Source: Agelaius tricolor (taxonomy: Eukaryota > Chordata > Aves > Passeriformes > Icteridae). Taken from it: DNA of 64,000 nucleotides. The translations under genes and the position numbers were made by a program. The notes under the pieces were generated by a model. The model saw only the letters and a list, made by a program, of their open reading frames with translations. It searched no databases and was not told where the DNA came from. Numbering within the stretch: the stretch's first letter is position 1; the number at the start of each line of letters is the position of its first letter. The stretch is from contig JALJCS010000037.1 in assembly GCA_023055355.1 (NCBI GenBank), positions 1,674,001 through 1,738,000 of the forward strand, written 5' to 3'. Below, piece after piece: positions 24,134-36,018 of the stretch.

Positions 24134-24854
24134 GTGGGCACCAGCACCCTTTGTGGGGAGGATCTAGAAAATCTTGGGACATTCCATGGTCTCCACCCAC
24201 ACAAATCTGCATTTCAGCCTTGCATCCTCAAGGACAGAGACTCTTTCCCTGTTGTTTTTTTTGTTGTTGTTTGTTTGTTTTTTTTTTTTTTTCATAATCC
24301 CTTTTCAAGGCTGAGCTGTGCTTTGGGAACAGGCAAGGAAAAGTGTGACAGACGGGTGGGAGTTCTGCTTGCAGTAAAATGCAGTAAAGGGGAAAGGGAA
24401 GCAAGTCTGGGTAGAAGTGGGGTTGGTGTTACAGCACTGGGGCTGTTGGGAGGAAGGAGCAGGGAGGGAACAGAGGTTGCCCAAGGTGGTGGGAACTGAC
24501 AAAAAGGCGGGTGGAAGAGGAGCAGAGGGAGGATGGCACATTTACAAAAGATTCCACCAAGGTCTCCAGTGTCTGCAGTTAAATCACATCCCTGCTGCCT
24601 GCCTCAGTTTCCCTTCCTGCCAGTCGAAGATGAGCATGTGAATCTTACCCAGAACAGGCTTGAAAGTGGGATCAAAGAGCAGAGGAGCAGCCAGGCTGGA
24701 GCTGCTTCCTTGCAGGAGGGTATTTCTAGGTGGAAGAAGGGGCAGGAGCTTGATTTTGCTTTGCTGTGGTGTGGGGAATGTTTGTACCCAAGCAGCAGAC
24801 ACACAGCAGGCTCAGCTCTGCTCCCCAGCATGGAGCCAGCTCCAGGCAGGACAG

Positions 24855-24965
24855 CATGGAATTATGGACTGGTTTAGGTTGGAAGGGACCTGAAAGCTCC
24901 TCTTTTTCCACCTTCCCTCAGACCAGGGTGCTCCAAGCCCTGTCCAACCTCACTGCAGGCAGATG
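24855..24965 (-). mobile_element. CR1 LINE 3' end
   Basis: The plus strand reads GGAATTATGGACTGGTTTAG, GGTTGGAAGGGACCTGAAAG and CAAGCCCTGTCCAACCTC, a reversed CR1 tail ending about 210 bp before an ASTN2 exon. Confidence 0.82.
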
Positions 24966-25171
24966 GGCCAGGCTGCTACAGGAGGGAGGGGGTTGTGACC
25001 CCATTCACTGGTCACCCACCCTCTCCAGGGCAGAGGATCTGTGCTCTGTGACCCTCCACATGTCCAAACAACTGCAGCAGGTGTTGGTGGAGCTTGGCTG
25101 GGCTGGCAGAGGCTCCTGGGGTGGGTTGCTCCGTGCCTGGCTCATCTCACATGGCCCGTGGTGCCCCACAG

Positions 25172-25360
25172 GTGTGTGGAGGAGTACAAGCTGGCCCCGG
25201 ATGGGAAGTCCTGCCTGATGCTGTCTGACATCTGTGAGGGCCCCAAGTGCCTGAAGGCAGATGCCAAGTTCAATGACACCCTGTTTGGGGAGATGCTGCA
25301 CGGCTACAACAACAGGAGCCAGCACGTCAACCAAGGCCAGGTGTTCCAGATGACCTTCAG
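25172..25360 (+). CDS. ASTN2: ASTN2 internal exon (end of EGF-like 3, start of MACPF domain)
   Basis: This 189-bp exon lies between an acceptor ending CCCCACAG and a GTATGT donor. The first base completes the split glycine codon of the previous exon; the last two bases start a split arginine codon. It encodes CVEEYKLAPDGKSC, the end of EGF-like module 3, and then continues through LFGEMLHGYNNRSQHVNQGQ to QMTFR, the entry into the membrane-attack-complex/perforin (MACPF) fold of astrotactins. NNRS is a potential N-glycosylation site. No frameshift or stop is seen. It is followed by a 21.3-kb intron, the longest in the window. Confidence 0.95.
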
Positions 25361-25599
25361 GTATGTCCTGGTTCTGCTCTGAGTTTTGGGAATATCAGGG
25401 TGGGGAGATGGGACTGAGGTCCAGTGGGACAGAGCCAGCATCTCTGATTTGCTCATGAGGAGAAGAGGAGGACAAGGAGCATCCATGGCTTTCCTGCCTG
25501 CTCATCCTTCCCTCTGGCAGCAGCACAGGAGCCTCCTGGGCTGCTCTGTGTCTTGTCAGGATGAGAGAAATCCAGCTGGCCCCTGTGGGCCTTTCTCAG

Positions 25600-25820
25600 G
25601 AGTGCTGCCTCATCTCTTCCAAGCACTGGTGTCTTCTATCTCCATGATATCCTGCAACAACAAACTGTTTGGTTATGTGTAGTGTGAAAGAGCATTTCCT
25701 TTGCTGTGAGTGCTGCCTCATCTCTTTCTGAGCACTGGTATCTTCCATCTCCATGATATCCTGACACAATGAGCTGTTTGGTTGTGTGTGGTGTGAAAGA
25801 GCATTTCCTTTGCTGTGTTT
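25600..25820. repeat. 108-bp tandem duplication
   Basis: The segments starting GAGTGCTGCCTCATCTC at 25600 and again at 25708 are near-identical copies through GAAAGAGCATTTCCTTTGCTG. The array lies 240 bp after an ASTN2 exon. Confidence 0.9.
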
Positions 25821-28339
25821 TCAGCCAGTGCCAGCTGGTTTTATTCAGTGTCCCCATCACAGCACTGGGAGGAGCTGTGGATATGGCATGGTAAATCATG
25901 TAAATGAGCTGAAGGTGAATGCCTTCACCTTGCAGGGCTCACAGAGGAGAGCTTGCTGAGTTCAGGGCTGGCAGGTGAGTTATTTAGTTATTTATTTTCA
26001 GGTCTTCTGAATGCAGCTGTGTTTTGATCAGGTGTAAGCCAGGGTGTCTGTGTGAGTTTTGAAGCAGCAGCAGCAGCTCTAATCCTAGTCACGAGAGGAT
26101 CCAGCCAACACCTCACCAGGCACAGCTCTCCCTGCTCAGCACCTCTTTATTTCCTCTTCAGGCACCAACACCTCACTGCTCTGATTTCAGCTGGAGCTGT
26201 GGGTCCTCACCCCTGCTGCCCACTGAGTTTTTCCAGGTGTTTCTGCCCAGCTGACCAAAACTTCCCAGGCTGTGGATTCGAGCTGAGCTCTGGCCTTCTG
26301 CTCTCTTGGTGACAGAGGCATTACAAGCTGCATCAGCAAAAGCTTTTGCTGGGAGTGAGGACTGACAGGACACAAAGGCAATTTTCCCAGCAGACTCCTC
26401 TTTGCTTTCTCTCCCTCACATTAGAATTGTCACTGGAATCATCAGAGCAGAGCCAGGGCTGCAGAGATGCAATTTTCCATAAGCTGATGGGTCTAAGGGA
26501 TGCTTTGTTCCTTCCAGGTAGCAAATGCATCCCCTGTTCTCAGGGCTGAATTCCATCTGGAAAGCACACAAGGATTATCTGTGGGGCTGGTTTATCCTGG
26601 AGCACGTGGATTCTTTTCAAATCTTCCCCCTCTGAGGGCATCCTTAGCATGGCAGCTCTGGGTAGTCCTGAGCTGGACCAGGAGCAGTTCCTGCTGGGGC
26701 TGCCCTTGGAATAAAACACCTGAGCTGTTGGGATGGCACCTTCCAGGGGCCAGGAGGAACTCCCTGGGGCTCTGCCTGATGGGTTTTGTGGTTGAAAAAG
26801 GAGTTTTAGTCCTCCTTCCCAGGGCTGGCACCACTCCTGCCGTGCTGGCCAGTGGAGAGAAGCTTTTCCCAGTGAGGAGCTGTGCAGTGACAGCCAAGTT
26901 CTTTGTACAACCTGCTGGGTTTCTGTCTCTTTAGTCCCAGTATTAGAATTATTTTAAAAATTAGAGTGTTTTTTTGTGAATTATGAACACTGGAGAATTC
27001 TATGGATTGTTTGTTGGCTTAGTGTGGCTTTTTTGTAATTGTTTTTGACTAATTTTTCAGAGTACTTAATTTTTTTTTTTAGGGGTTACTGGTTTATTTA
27101 TATTAGATTGCTTGTTTTCTAGTTTAATTTTAGGGTAGTGAGTTCTTTTGTGACTTTAAACAAAAAATGTGCTTTATTTTTGTTCTCTATTGAGATGAGA
27201 TTTTTTTCTTTATATTGTGATGGGTTTTGTATAATGAAGGGATGAATAGTTGCAGTTTTGTTTTCTGGTTTTGTAATGAGATTTATATGTTTACTTTGTA
27301 AATAAAAGGTAGTTCTTTTAATCTTTGTGAGGGAGCTTAAAGGTGATATTAATTTTGATTTTTCAGGCTAAAATACATCACAAGTAACTGTTATGTTTGT
27401 GCTTGTGTCTAATATGTTTATAATTGTAATTGTTTTGTTATGATATGCTAAGTTAGCAGCAGTGAGGGGCAGGAGGAAGCAGGTCTGGAACAGGAGCCTC
27501 CTGCCAAGCTGCCCACGTGGCACAGGCTGTGCCTGGGCATGAGGAGCTCACAGCACATTGTGCTCCAGAGATGCTCCCAGCAGCCTGCAAGGTCAGCACA
27601 GCTGCCCTTTTCCCATCTGAGTGAGGCTCCAAAAGCAGCAGGCAGTGATGAGAAGGGCTCAGCTCCCTGCCTGCAGTGTCCTCCCCCAGGGCCAGGCTGC
27701 CAGGGGTGCTGGCAGGTCACGCTGCAGAAGCACCATTACATCATCCCTTAACAAGGCAAGAGAAGGAGGTTAATGGAGAAGAAATTATTAACTAAAAGAT
27801 GTAATTTGCCTCTGATTTTCATAGATATTCAAGAACCTCTCTGAGCATTACGACACCAGCTGTTAGAGAAGCCCTTAATTTGGTGCATTTGAAACATAGC
27901 AGGAAGCTGCCTAATACTAGGGATTAAAAGCCTGTTTCTGCGAAGTAGGAGCAAGAACCTGCTATCAGAACAAGGGGCTGAGTATTTTAGAGGGATTTAT
28001 GACTGCTGGGATCCTTTAGCTATGCAGATGTGACAATCTTTTGAATGGTGTCTGCTTCCCATGTCGCCACATCTTCAGTGTCTTTAATAAATAGGATATT
28101 CTCAATCTGCCAGGCATGTCAGCATGGGGTTGGGAGGGAGCCTTTGTGCTAGAAAAAGCTGCCTTGCACACCCTGGCCTGGCCAACACTTACAGTTCCTG
28201 CAGAATTTCCATCCCCTGGGGGTCAGGGGGGAATCTCTTTGCCACCTAAGGGGCTGTAGCACTGATTAATTAGATTAGAGTGTCTGCCCTTCTGGTGGCT
28301 GCAGAATGGGCCAGGTGCCATGGAAGGAACCACTTTGGG

Positions 28340-28590
28340 TTATCTGGTACCATTGGAGCACAGGGCACAGGATTGCATCCAGTGAGGGAGCCTCCACACC
28401 CTCTCTGGGCAATCTGTTCCATTCCAGTGCTTGGTCACTGGAGAGTAAAGAAGTTCTTCCTCATGTCCAGATGGAACTTCCTGGGCAGCAGTTTCTGCCC
28501 ATCACCTCTTTCTGCTCCCACTGCTGGGCATCACTGAGCAGAGCCTGGTCCATCCTCTGTCTCTCCTGGCCATGCTGAGCACACCAGAGG
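28340..28590 (-). mobile_element. CR1 LINE internal fragment
   Basis: The plus strand contains GTAAAGAAGTTCTTCCTCAT, then AGATGGAACTTCCTGGGCAG and CACTGAGCAGAGCCTGGTCC, the reverse complement of the CR1 ORF2 C-terminal region. Confidence 0.8.
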
Positions 28591-28999
28591 GATGGATCAG
28601 GTGTAGCAGTGGTGGCTCTTTGGTATCTGACCAGCTGGAAGGGCTGGGGATGTGCACTGGGCACCTTCAGGATGCAGAGCACTGATGGATGTGAAGATGC
28701 AGCACAGCTTGGGAGGTCTCAGACCAACGTGTGCTTGCAGGCAGTGCTGCTTCAGATTTTGTGCTTCCCCTTTAATAGATGTCATTTTATCCTAGGGGCT
28801 CAGGCATTTATCCAAAGACTTCAGCTGTGTGGCTGAGGAGATGGCAACACCCAGGGGATGGGTGGAGGAAGCAGATTCTGGCTGCTGAGGCCAGTGTGCC
28901 CCAGCAGGGCTGGGCAGCAGCCAGCCTGGCTCCTGCTGAGGGCTCCACACGTGCTCCACATGCACCCAGCACTGATGGAACACTGTCAGGGTCTTTAGT

Positions 29000-29612
29000 T
29001 GGTCACAGTGACGCTGAGAAAAGTTGGAAAATCGCTTTTCCCAGCCCAGTGCTTGAAGAAGGAGCCAGGGCTCTTCATTTCTCACTCTCAAGGTTGTTTA
29101 TTGTTTCTTATCTATAAAATTCTTTCTCCTGCACAGCTGAGGTCCATCCAGCAGGACAGTTCCAGGCACTCTGCCTGCCCCCAGGGCAGGGTTATGTCTT
29201 TATACTAAAAACTACAATGTGTACAGTGTTTACAATTCCTTTCCAATACCTATCACCTGTGTTAGACAGTGAGCTTCTACTCTAAACCAATCCCAAAGTG
29301 CCACCATCACAGCAGAAGATGGAGGCCAAGAAGAAGAAGGAGAAAGGCTGGGCACACCCAGTTCCCTCCATCTTGCCCCCTGAACCCCCATACCAAAAAC
29401 CCCAAAATCTACTTTTCCAATCCATGATAACTTCACTATTATTCTACCTAAACTGTTGTGGCTTGCTGATCTTCATCTAAGGTTGGTAATTTGCTCCATG
29501 GGTCATAATCAAACCCACACAGGTGCTCTGGGCTCTGTGCCAGGGTCTCTGAGCCCCCTGGCAGGGGTCCTGGCCATCCTGGACAGCCACAGGGATGTCC
29601 TGAGTTCCCACA
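29000..29612 (-). mobile_element. LTR family A copy 3
   Basis: This 613-bp copy closely matches 10731-11339, with TG at 29000-29001 and CA at 29611-29612. It has the same TATA-like and AATAAA blocks on the minus strand. It faces an inverted copy of the same family 1.3 kb downstream. Confidence 0.82.
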
Positions 29613-30886
29613 GAATACCTCATTGTGCTGCTAGAGCCTGGCCCTGCTCACATGGCCTTTGTGCTGGTGCCAAGGACCCTTTTCCCCATCCCTCAGTGCC
29701 AATGCAGCCACAGCCCAGCAGGATGTGAGCCCCACAGCATCCCTGCAGCTCTGCTCCAGCAGTTAGGAGCTCTGGGGGCAGCTTCTCCTGTCCTGAGGTG
29801 GTTTAATAACCCCTGATGGCTTGTGTGGAGCTTGGGGTGCTCAGCTGCTCTGTTGGACATGCCAGCATCAGGGTTCCTGCTGGGAGGAGTGCACCATCAC
29901 TGCTGCTGCCTTATTGCAAGGATTTAAATCAAAGCACTCCTCCAGTGGTGCTTCTCCTGTGCAGTCCCTTGTGGGCACTTTGGGAGGGGATTGAGGAGGA
30001 ATCTTCTATCACTCACCAGAAGCCTCCCTTGGTCCTTCCACTGCTGAGCCAAAAGCACGTTCAGAGCCATCTTCTTCTGGGCACCCCTCTCCTCTCCTTA
30101 AAAAAAGGTTGTTGTGTTGGCAAAGTGCTCTGTGAGGTTAATAAGTAGATGGGATTGGAGCTGATCTATTCCAGTCACAGCTCCTGGTCTAGCTGGGAGG
30201 CTCAGCCATGGCTGCAGCTCACTAAAGACTAGATTAGAGTGATTTTCCTCCCCGTTGCCTCACGGTGGGGCAGAGCCTGAGCCCTGTGCCATTCCCAAAT
30301 CACTGAGGAATTATTTTCCAAATGGGTTGTTTGCTCATTCTTTATCTGTTTTCGTGTTGTCTCTTTGCCATGAGGGAATAGATATTTTTGTTTAAAAGCT
30401 GTTTGCAGTTTCAGACTGTTGCCTTTATGCCATTAATATGGAGAAATCCCAGAATACTGCCCGTGGTGCCAGCTTTATTTGCTGGGTTATTACTGCATGG
30501 CAAATGGGATGTCAGGGCAGTGCATGGCAGCTGGGAGCAGCTCTCTCCCCTTACCAGAGTCCCTTTCCATCCCTACCTCTGCCCCTCTCTCATCCTGGCT
30601 GTTGCTCCAGCCTGGCAAAGCCCCAGGAGGACACAGAACACCCACACAGCCCCTGTTGGGTTCCTCCCAGCAGAAATGCAGCGAGTCCAGGGGGTACTGA
30701 GGGGTTGAGGGCAGGTGAGGAGCCTGAATGGTTTGGTGGCAGGAGGCAGGGAGAGCATTCATGTTGGTGCTCCCTCCCTGCTGAGCACCAAGTGGGTTCC
30801 ATCCTCCATATCCAGGGAGGGTGGCTGAGGAGGACCCAGGGCTGGGCCATGCCGAGCACCTTCCTGCAAAATGGAATCACCCTTCC

Positions 30887-31450
30887 TGTCAGAACTCAGT
30901 GCATCCCTCTGGGTGCCCAGAGTTGCTAGGACCCACAGCCCAGAACACCTGGGGATTGGATTATGACCCAAGGAGCAAGTTACCAGCTTTCTATGAAGGC
31001 CTGAAAGCCACAACTGTTTAAGTAGTGTAATAATAAAATTATCACTAGGGGAAAAAGTAGATTTTGGGGTTTTTAGAATGGGGGTTTTGGGGACAAGATG
31101 GAGGGACTTGGGCATGTCCAGCCTTTCTCCTTCTTCTTCTCTACCTCCATCTTCTGCTGTGATGGTGGCACTTTTGGATTGGTTTAGAGTAGAAGCTCAC
31201 TGTCTAACATAGGTGCTAGGTGTTGGGAAGTGATTGTAAACATGTTATATGTAGTTTGTAGTATAAAGAGATAACACCACCCTGGGGGCAGGCAGAGTGC
31301 CTCTGTCTGTCCTGCTGAGCAGACCTTGGCTGGACAGGAGAAAAATTTTTATAGATAAGAAACAATAAACAACTCTGAGACCGAGAACTGAAGAGCCCTG
31401 ACTCATTCTTCAAACGTGTGGGCCAAAACAGAGACTTTTCAATAAACTGC
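30887..31450 (+). mobile_element. LTR family A copy 4 (inverted relative to copies 1-3)
   Basis: This is the same family read on the plus strand: it starts TGTCAGAACTCAGTGC, passes GTATAAAGAGATAAC and AGAAACAATAAACAAC, and fades near GAGACTTTTCAATAAAC. It is more diverged than the other copies and its 3' end is uncertain. Confidence 0.75.
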
Positions 31451-31870
31451 AACCTCCCAAGACCTTCCCTCTGCAACTCAGGCCCTGCAGGATGCTGTTC
31501 CACCCATTCCCATTTATAAAATAGGGCTGCTGCTTCTTTGCAGCCTTGAGGAAGGGAAGGGAGCAGGTTGGAGGGGGTGCTGAGGTGCCAGGGGTGCTGC
31601 AGGGAGGGATGGGCACTGCCCCAGCTGCTTCCAGGAGGCTCTGCCTCCCCACATCTCCCTTTGTGCTGTCAGGTCACTGAGATGATGTGAGGAATTCTCA
31701 TAATATTGATGGGCAGTTTGGCCAGTTCCTTTTAAATCTGTCTCTTCTTCCCCTCAGTGCTTCTCATCCCTCAATAAACCAGCAGGGTGAGCTGGCAGCT
31801 CAGTGCCACCCTTGCCAGGGCTGCTTGGGAAGCATCTCCACCCATCCCCTGCTCACCTGGTGCCCTGCCA

Positions 31871-32181
31871 TGTAGGGGGATACAGGATGGGTGAATGAAG
31901 GTGGTACAGAATGTAATCTTAGCCCCCAACGAGTTGCAGCTGAACCAATCACTAAAGATTAGGAGCAGGCCTGATCTTAACAGGCCACACCTGTAGCCAA
32001 TGAGAGCAGGGGTATAAAAGAGTGGATTGGGGGGATCTGGAGTCAGATGGTTACTGCAGGGACCAGGAGGAGTCAGTGCTTGGAGGAGCTGCCTGTGAGA
32101 AACATTGAGAGGTATGGGACTCTGGTGATATGGAATCCTTGCACTATAATGGTGATAGAGCTCTTGATATATAAGACAACA
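31871..32181 (+). mobile_element. Possible LTR or LTR-like promoter block
   Basis: The stretch starts TGTAGGGGGATAC and ends ATAAGACAACA. It carries AACCAATCACT, AGCCAATGAGAGC and, about 15 bp later, GGTATAAAAGAG, a CCAAT-plus-TATA layout typical of a retroviral U3 region. No target duplication is visible, so this may be a truncated LTR. Confidence 0.5.
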
Positions 32182-33384
32182 CTCCCACCCCTGGGTGTGC
32201 CAGGCACTGGGATGGGGGCTCAGCACCACACCTGGGTGTGAGAGGCTGCAGGGGCTGTGCTGGTGCCCCTGGCTTGGAGCTCACATCCTGCTGTCCCCCA
32301 GCAACACAAATATCGTGTCTGTGAGTGGTTACAATAACGCCTTTCCTGCCCTCCCTCTTTTCCTCCCTCTCTTCCTCTCTTTGAAACCTCCAAGCACAGG
32401 AGTTATAATTGTGCTGTTTATTATTCCTGAGCCCAGCACCAGCCTGTGCACCAGTGCCTTGTTTACCTATTACCCTTCAGGCCAGGATAATGGATGGATC
32501 TCTTTTCCAGTGGCTGCCTTCCATTTCATTCATCTTTTTATTGTTTGTTGCTGCAGTTCTATTACCTGTTCACAACTTTGAAGCCTCAGACACGCTAGTT
32601 GGAAGCAATGATGTCTTTCCAAGCCAGGCTAACACCTCATGCTGTGGTCCTGAGTAGCAGCTAAGGGGTTATGAGGGGTTCAGCAGCTCTGTGAAGGTGG
32701 GATCTGCTGTGGGATGTTTCAGAGCCCACAGAGACACACTGTATTTTGAGCACATCTTCACTGGCTGGGGTCAGCAGTGAGGTTTTTTTCCAATCCAGTG
32801 TATAAATGACTAATGCAATTAGCACAGCATTCCATCAGTCAGGTCCCTGTTGCATCCCTTCCCATTTCACGGCTCTCATGCCACCAAAAGGCTTGACAGA
32901 TTGAGTGGCTTTGAGCTGGTGTTGCCCAGTCTGCAGCCACGTGCTTCTGCAGCAGGTTGGGGGCATCTTTAATTCTACAAAAACAAAAGCAGGTGTGGTG
33001 TCAGACAATCCAGGGGTCCAGGGTGGAAGAGATGCTTTGTAACAGAGGCTGTTCAAATACTGGCATTCTCAGCTGGTTCTGCACCAGCTGCAGGTAGGAT
33101 TTGGTAAATGGGCTGTCACATCCTTGGTGAACATGGACATGGCCCTTGCAGCCACCTCCTGCTGCCCCATCCCAGCTCTGGATGCACCTCTGAGCTGCTC
33201 CATTCCATTCCTGTCTGTGCAGGTAGCAGGATAACCTCAGAGAGAGTCAGCCTCTGCTGTTGGGCCACTGCCTGTGAGAGCCCCACTGCTCCAAGCATGT
33301 GTCTCAGCCTCAGGGAGAGGGAGGAAGAGGGATGGCTGTGGTGGAAGCTGCAGCCAGAGCCCAAAACCAATTGTACATCTGTGA

Positions 33385-33570
33385 TTGTGAGATTCAGATG
33401 AGGAAGAATTTACTCAATCAAAGGGTGGGCAGGCCCTGGCACAGGGTGCCCAAAGCAGCTGGGGCTGCCCCTGGATCCCTGGCAGTGCCCAAGGCCAGGC
33501 TGGACAGGGCTGGGAGCAGCCTGGGGCAGTGGGAGGTGTCCCTGCCATGGCAGGGGTGGAAGGTTCTTAG
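33385..33570 (+). mobile_element. CR1 LINE 3' end
   Basis: It contains GGCAGGCCCTGGCACAGGGT and GTGTCCCTGCCATGGCAGGG, like the copy at 1425-1652, but lacks the terminal ATTCTGTG octamer. Confidence 0.82.
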
Positions 33571-33917
33571 AGACAGCAGCACAGTCCAGAGCCAAGGCAC
33601 TGCTGTCAGAGCCAGTGCCAGCACCCACTGGAGCTGAGGGAATGTCATCCATGGGCTTCTCCTGGCTCAGGGACCAGAACTTTCCCTTCCCTGGCAGTGG
33701 AGCTGCTGCCCCTGCAGTGAGGGATGCCAGGGAGCTGTTCCTCCCCCCAGCCCTGCTCCCCACTCCCCCAGCCTGCACAGATGTTTGTATTCTCTGCAGC
33801 TGATGAAAATATTCATTATCCTGTTAGCGCTGCTGCGGCGGGGGAAGCGCAGATTTGCATTCCCACAGCTGATCCCACAGCACTCACCACGGAGCTGCCA
33901 CACAGCAGGGCTGTGCT

Positions 33918-34012
33918 ACAGAGCCACAGAATTACAGAAACACAGAATAATGAGGTTGGAAGAGACCTCCAAGATCATCGAGTCCAAGCTATGCCCTAAC
34001 ACCTCAACTAGA
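33918..34012 (-). mobile_element. CR1 LINE 3' end, part 1 (split by an LTR)
   Basis: Read on the minus strand this is the CR1 3' tail (GATGATCTTGGAGGTCTCTT followed by imperfect ATTCTGTG-like repeats). It continues on the other side of the LTR inserted at 34013-34384. Confidence 0.85.
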
Positions 34013-34384
34013 TGTGACTGTGTTCACAGGGGTCTGAGGATGAGGGAAGAGATGAGGATCTGACTCCATGTTTCAGAAGGCTGATTTATTATTTTATGAT
34101 ATATATTACATTAAAACTACACTAAAAGAATAGAAGAAAGGATTTCATCAGAAGGCTGGCTAAGAATAGAATAGGAAAGAATGAATAACAAAGGTTTGTG
34201 GCTTGGACTCTGAGCCAGCTGGGCTGTGATTGGCCATTAATTAGAAACATCCAACATGGGCCAATCCCAGATGCACCTGTTGCATTCCACAGCAGCAGAT
34301 AACCATTGGTTACATTTTGTTCCTGAGGCTTCTCAGGAGGAAAAATCCTAAGGAAAGGATTTTTCATAAAAGATGTCTGTGACA
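34013..34384 (-). mobile_element. Solo LTR, family B copy 3, inserted inside a CR1
   Basis: A 372-bp family B LTR (TGTGACTGTGTTC to GTCTGTGACA) is flanked by perfect AACTAGA repeats at 34006-34012 and 34385-34391. Removing it and one repeat rejoins the two halves of a minus-strand CR1, so the LTR is younger than the CR1. Confidence 0.92.
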
Positions 34385-34780
34385 AACTAGACTATAGCAC
34401 CAAGTGCCATGTCCAGTCTTTTTTTAAACACATCCATAGATGGTGATTCTACCACCTCCCTGGGAAGAGCATTCCAGTAGTTTATTATTCTTTCAGTGAT
34501 TTTTTTTTTCCTAATATCCAACCTATACCTTCCCTGCTTAAGACTGTGTCCTCTGGTTCTGTCAAAGACCGACCCCACCTGTCTGCAACCTCCCTTCAGG
34601 AAGGTGTAGAGAGCAATAAAGTCACCTCTAAGCCTCCTCTTCTTCAGGCTGAACAGCCCCAGCTCCTTCAAATGCTCCTTATAGGGCTTGTGTTCCAAGC
34701 CCCTCACCTGCCCTGCCTGCTGCCACACTGCCAGGGCCATGAGCAGGCAGGGAGCAGTGCCAGGGCTGTGCATGGGCGGC
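34385..34780 (-). mobile_element. CR1 LINE, part 2: end of the reverse-transcriptase ORF
   Basis: The minus-strand frame reads [20 protein letters not shown], then [20 protein letters not shown] and [20 protein letters not shown], the well-known C-terminal end of CR1 ORF2. Only the last part of the element is present (5' truncation), as usual for CR1. The frame shows small disruptions and is not an active element. Confidence 0.88.
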
Positions 34781-34995
34781 ACAAAGGACAAGAGAAAGAT
34801 GGGAGAGGGATGTGGAGGAAGGGAGAGTGCCCTGGGGCTTGGTCTGTGGGTTGGGAGGCAGTGAGGAGCAGGGCTGGTCCCTGGGCAGGGGGATCTGAGT
34901 CTGGGAATGATGCTGAGCTCTGTGTGTATGGCAGGCTCGTGGAGCTCCTTGTGGGATGGGAGGTGCAGGGTGTGGGGAAATGCTCATCCCTTGGG

Positions 34996-35290
34996 TGTCA
35001 CTATAGAACATGAGAAAACACAAGCACACACTGCTGGTTTTAAGGTGAAGAAAAAAGGGAAGTTTATTTTCTGACTCTAACATTTATAGTTTTCTAAAAG
35101 TGACAGTGGATTGGAGGGTGACAGTGTTATTTCTCCAATGACACTGGTCAAACTAACAGTTTATCAACTTTCTCTTCTTCTATAAAGGAATGCAAAACAA
35201 TGAGTTATTTACAGAAAGTGTGTGAGAAAGTTCACTACAAGAATGTTAACATCAGAAGGCTTAGAAAATCTTAAAAAAACCAGGGTGACA
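34996..35290 (-). mobile_element. Solo LTR of another family (7-bp flanking repeat)
   Basis: This 295-bp block starts TGTCACTATAG and ends CAGGGTGACA, with CCTTGGG on both sides (34989-34995 and 35291-35297). On the minus strand a TATA-like AACTATAAATG lies about 20 bp before an AGAAAATAAAC polyadenylation-like site. The termini and duplication identify an LTR. Confidence 0.82.
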
Positions 35291-35529
35291 CCTTGGGAAG
35301 GTGGGACACAGGCTCTGCCTGCCCTGCCATGGTCATTCCACACTCATGTCCCCACACAGCTGTCAGGGGGTTCCCTGAGATCTTCTGAGTCCACCTGGTG
35401 AAAAGTTGATGGTGACACCATAAGGATTTGGCAGAGAGGCCAGCAGTGTGCCCAGGAGACCCAGAAGAGCAGTGGCACCTTGGCTTGTACCAGCAATGGT
35501 GTGGCCAGCAGGACCAGGGCAGTGATTGT

Positions 35530-36018
35530 CCCTGTGTACCCTGTACTGGTGAAGGGCACCTCAAATACTGGGCTCAGTTCTGGGCCCCTCATAAAAAGAA
35601 GGACATTGAGGTGCTCAAGTGTGTCCAGAGAAGGGAAGGGAACTGGGGAAGGTTCTGGAGCACAAGTCCATGAGGAAGCTGGAGGTGTTTAGCCTGGAGA
35701 AAAGGAGGTTCAAGGGAAGACACTGAGAGGTTGGTCTCTTCTCATGAGTGACAATAAGACAAGATGAAACAGCCTCAGGTTGCTTGAGGTGATGTTTATA
35801 CTGGATATTTGAAAATTTTTTTCACCAAAAGTGGTGTCAAGGCCTGGCACAGATTGCTCAGATCAGCAGTGAAGTTACACCATCCTTGGAGGGATTCCAA
35901 GGCATGTGGATGTCACACCTGGGGACATGGTTTAGTGGTGGCCTTGGCAGTGCTGTGTTAATGGTTTGACTCAGTCGTCTTCAAGGTCTTCTCCAGCCTA
36001 AAGAATTGCCTGATTGTA
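35530..36018 (+). mobile_element. CR1 LINE 3' fragment (about 490 bp)
   Basis: The plus strand carries the CR1 ORF2 end and 3' UTR: CAGTTCTGGGCCCCTCATAA, TTTAGCCTGGAGAAAAGGAGG, GGGACATGGTTTAGTGGTGG and the terminal TGATTGTATG. Several stops and indels show it is old. Confidence 0.85.

Larger units (their letters stand above)
23206..25171. other. ASTN2 intron
   Basis: It contains T runs near 23489 and 24278, the 21-bp triplet and one CR1 tail. The acceptor of the next exon has only a modest pyrimidine tract (GTGGTGCCCCACAG). Confidence 0.6.

Noticed and set aside
26941..27430. Nuclear mitochondrial insertion
   Set aside because: Composition is suggestive, but I could not recognise any mitochondrial gene on either strand, so it is only listed as an unexplained block.
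34387..34791. 134-codon minus-strand frame that could be taken for a host gene
   Set aside because: Its sequence is the C-terminal end of CR1 ORF2 followed by unrelated sequence.
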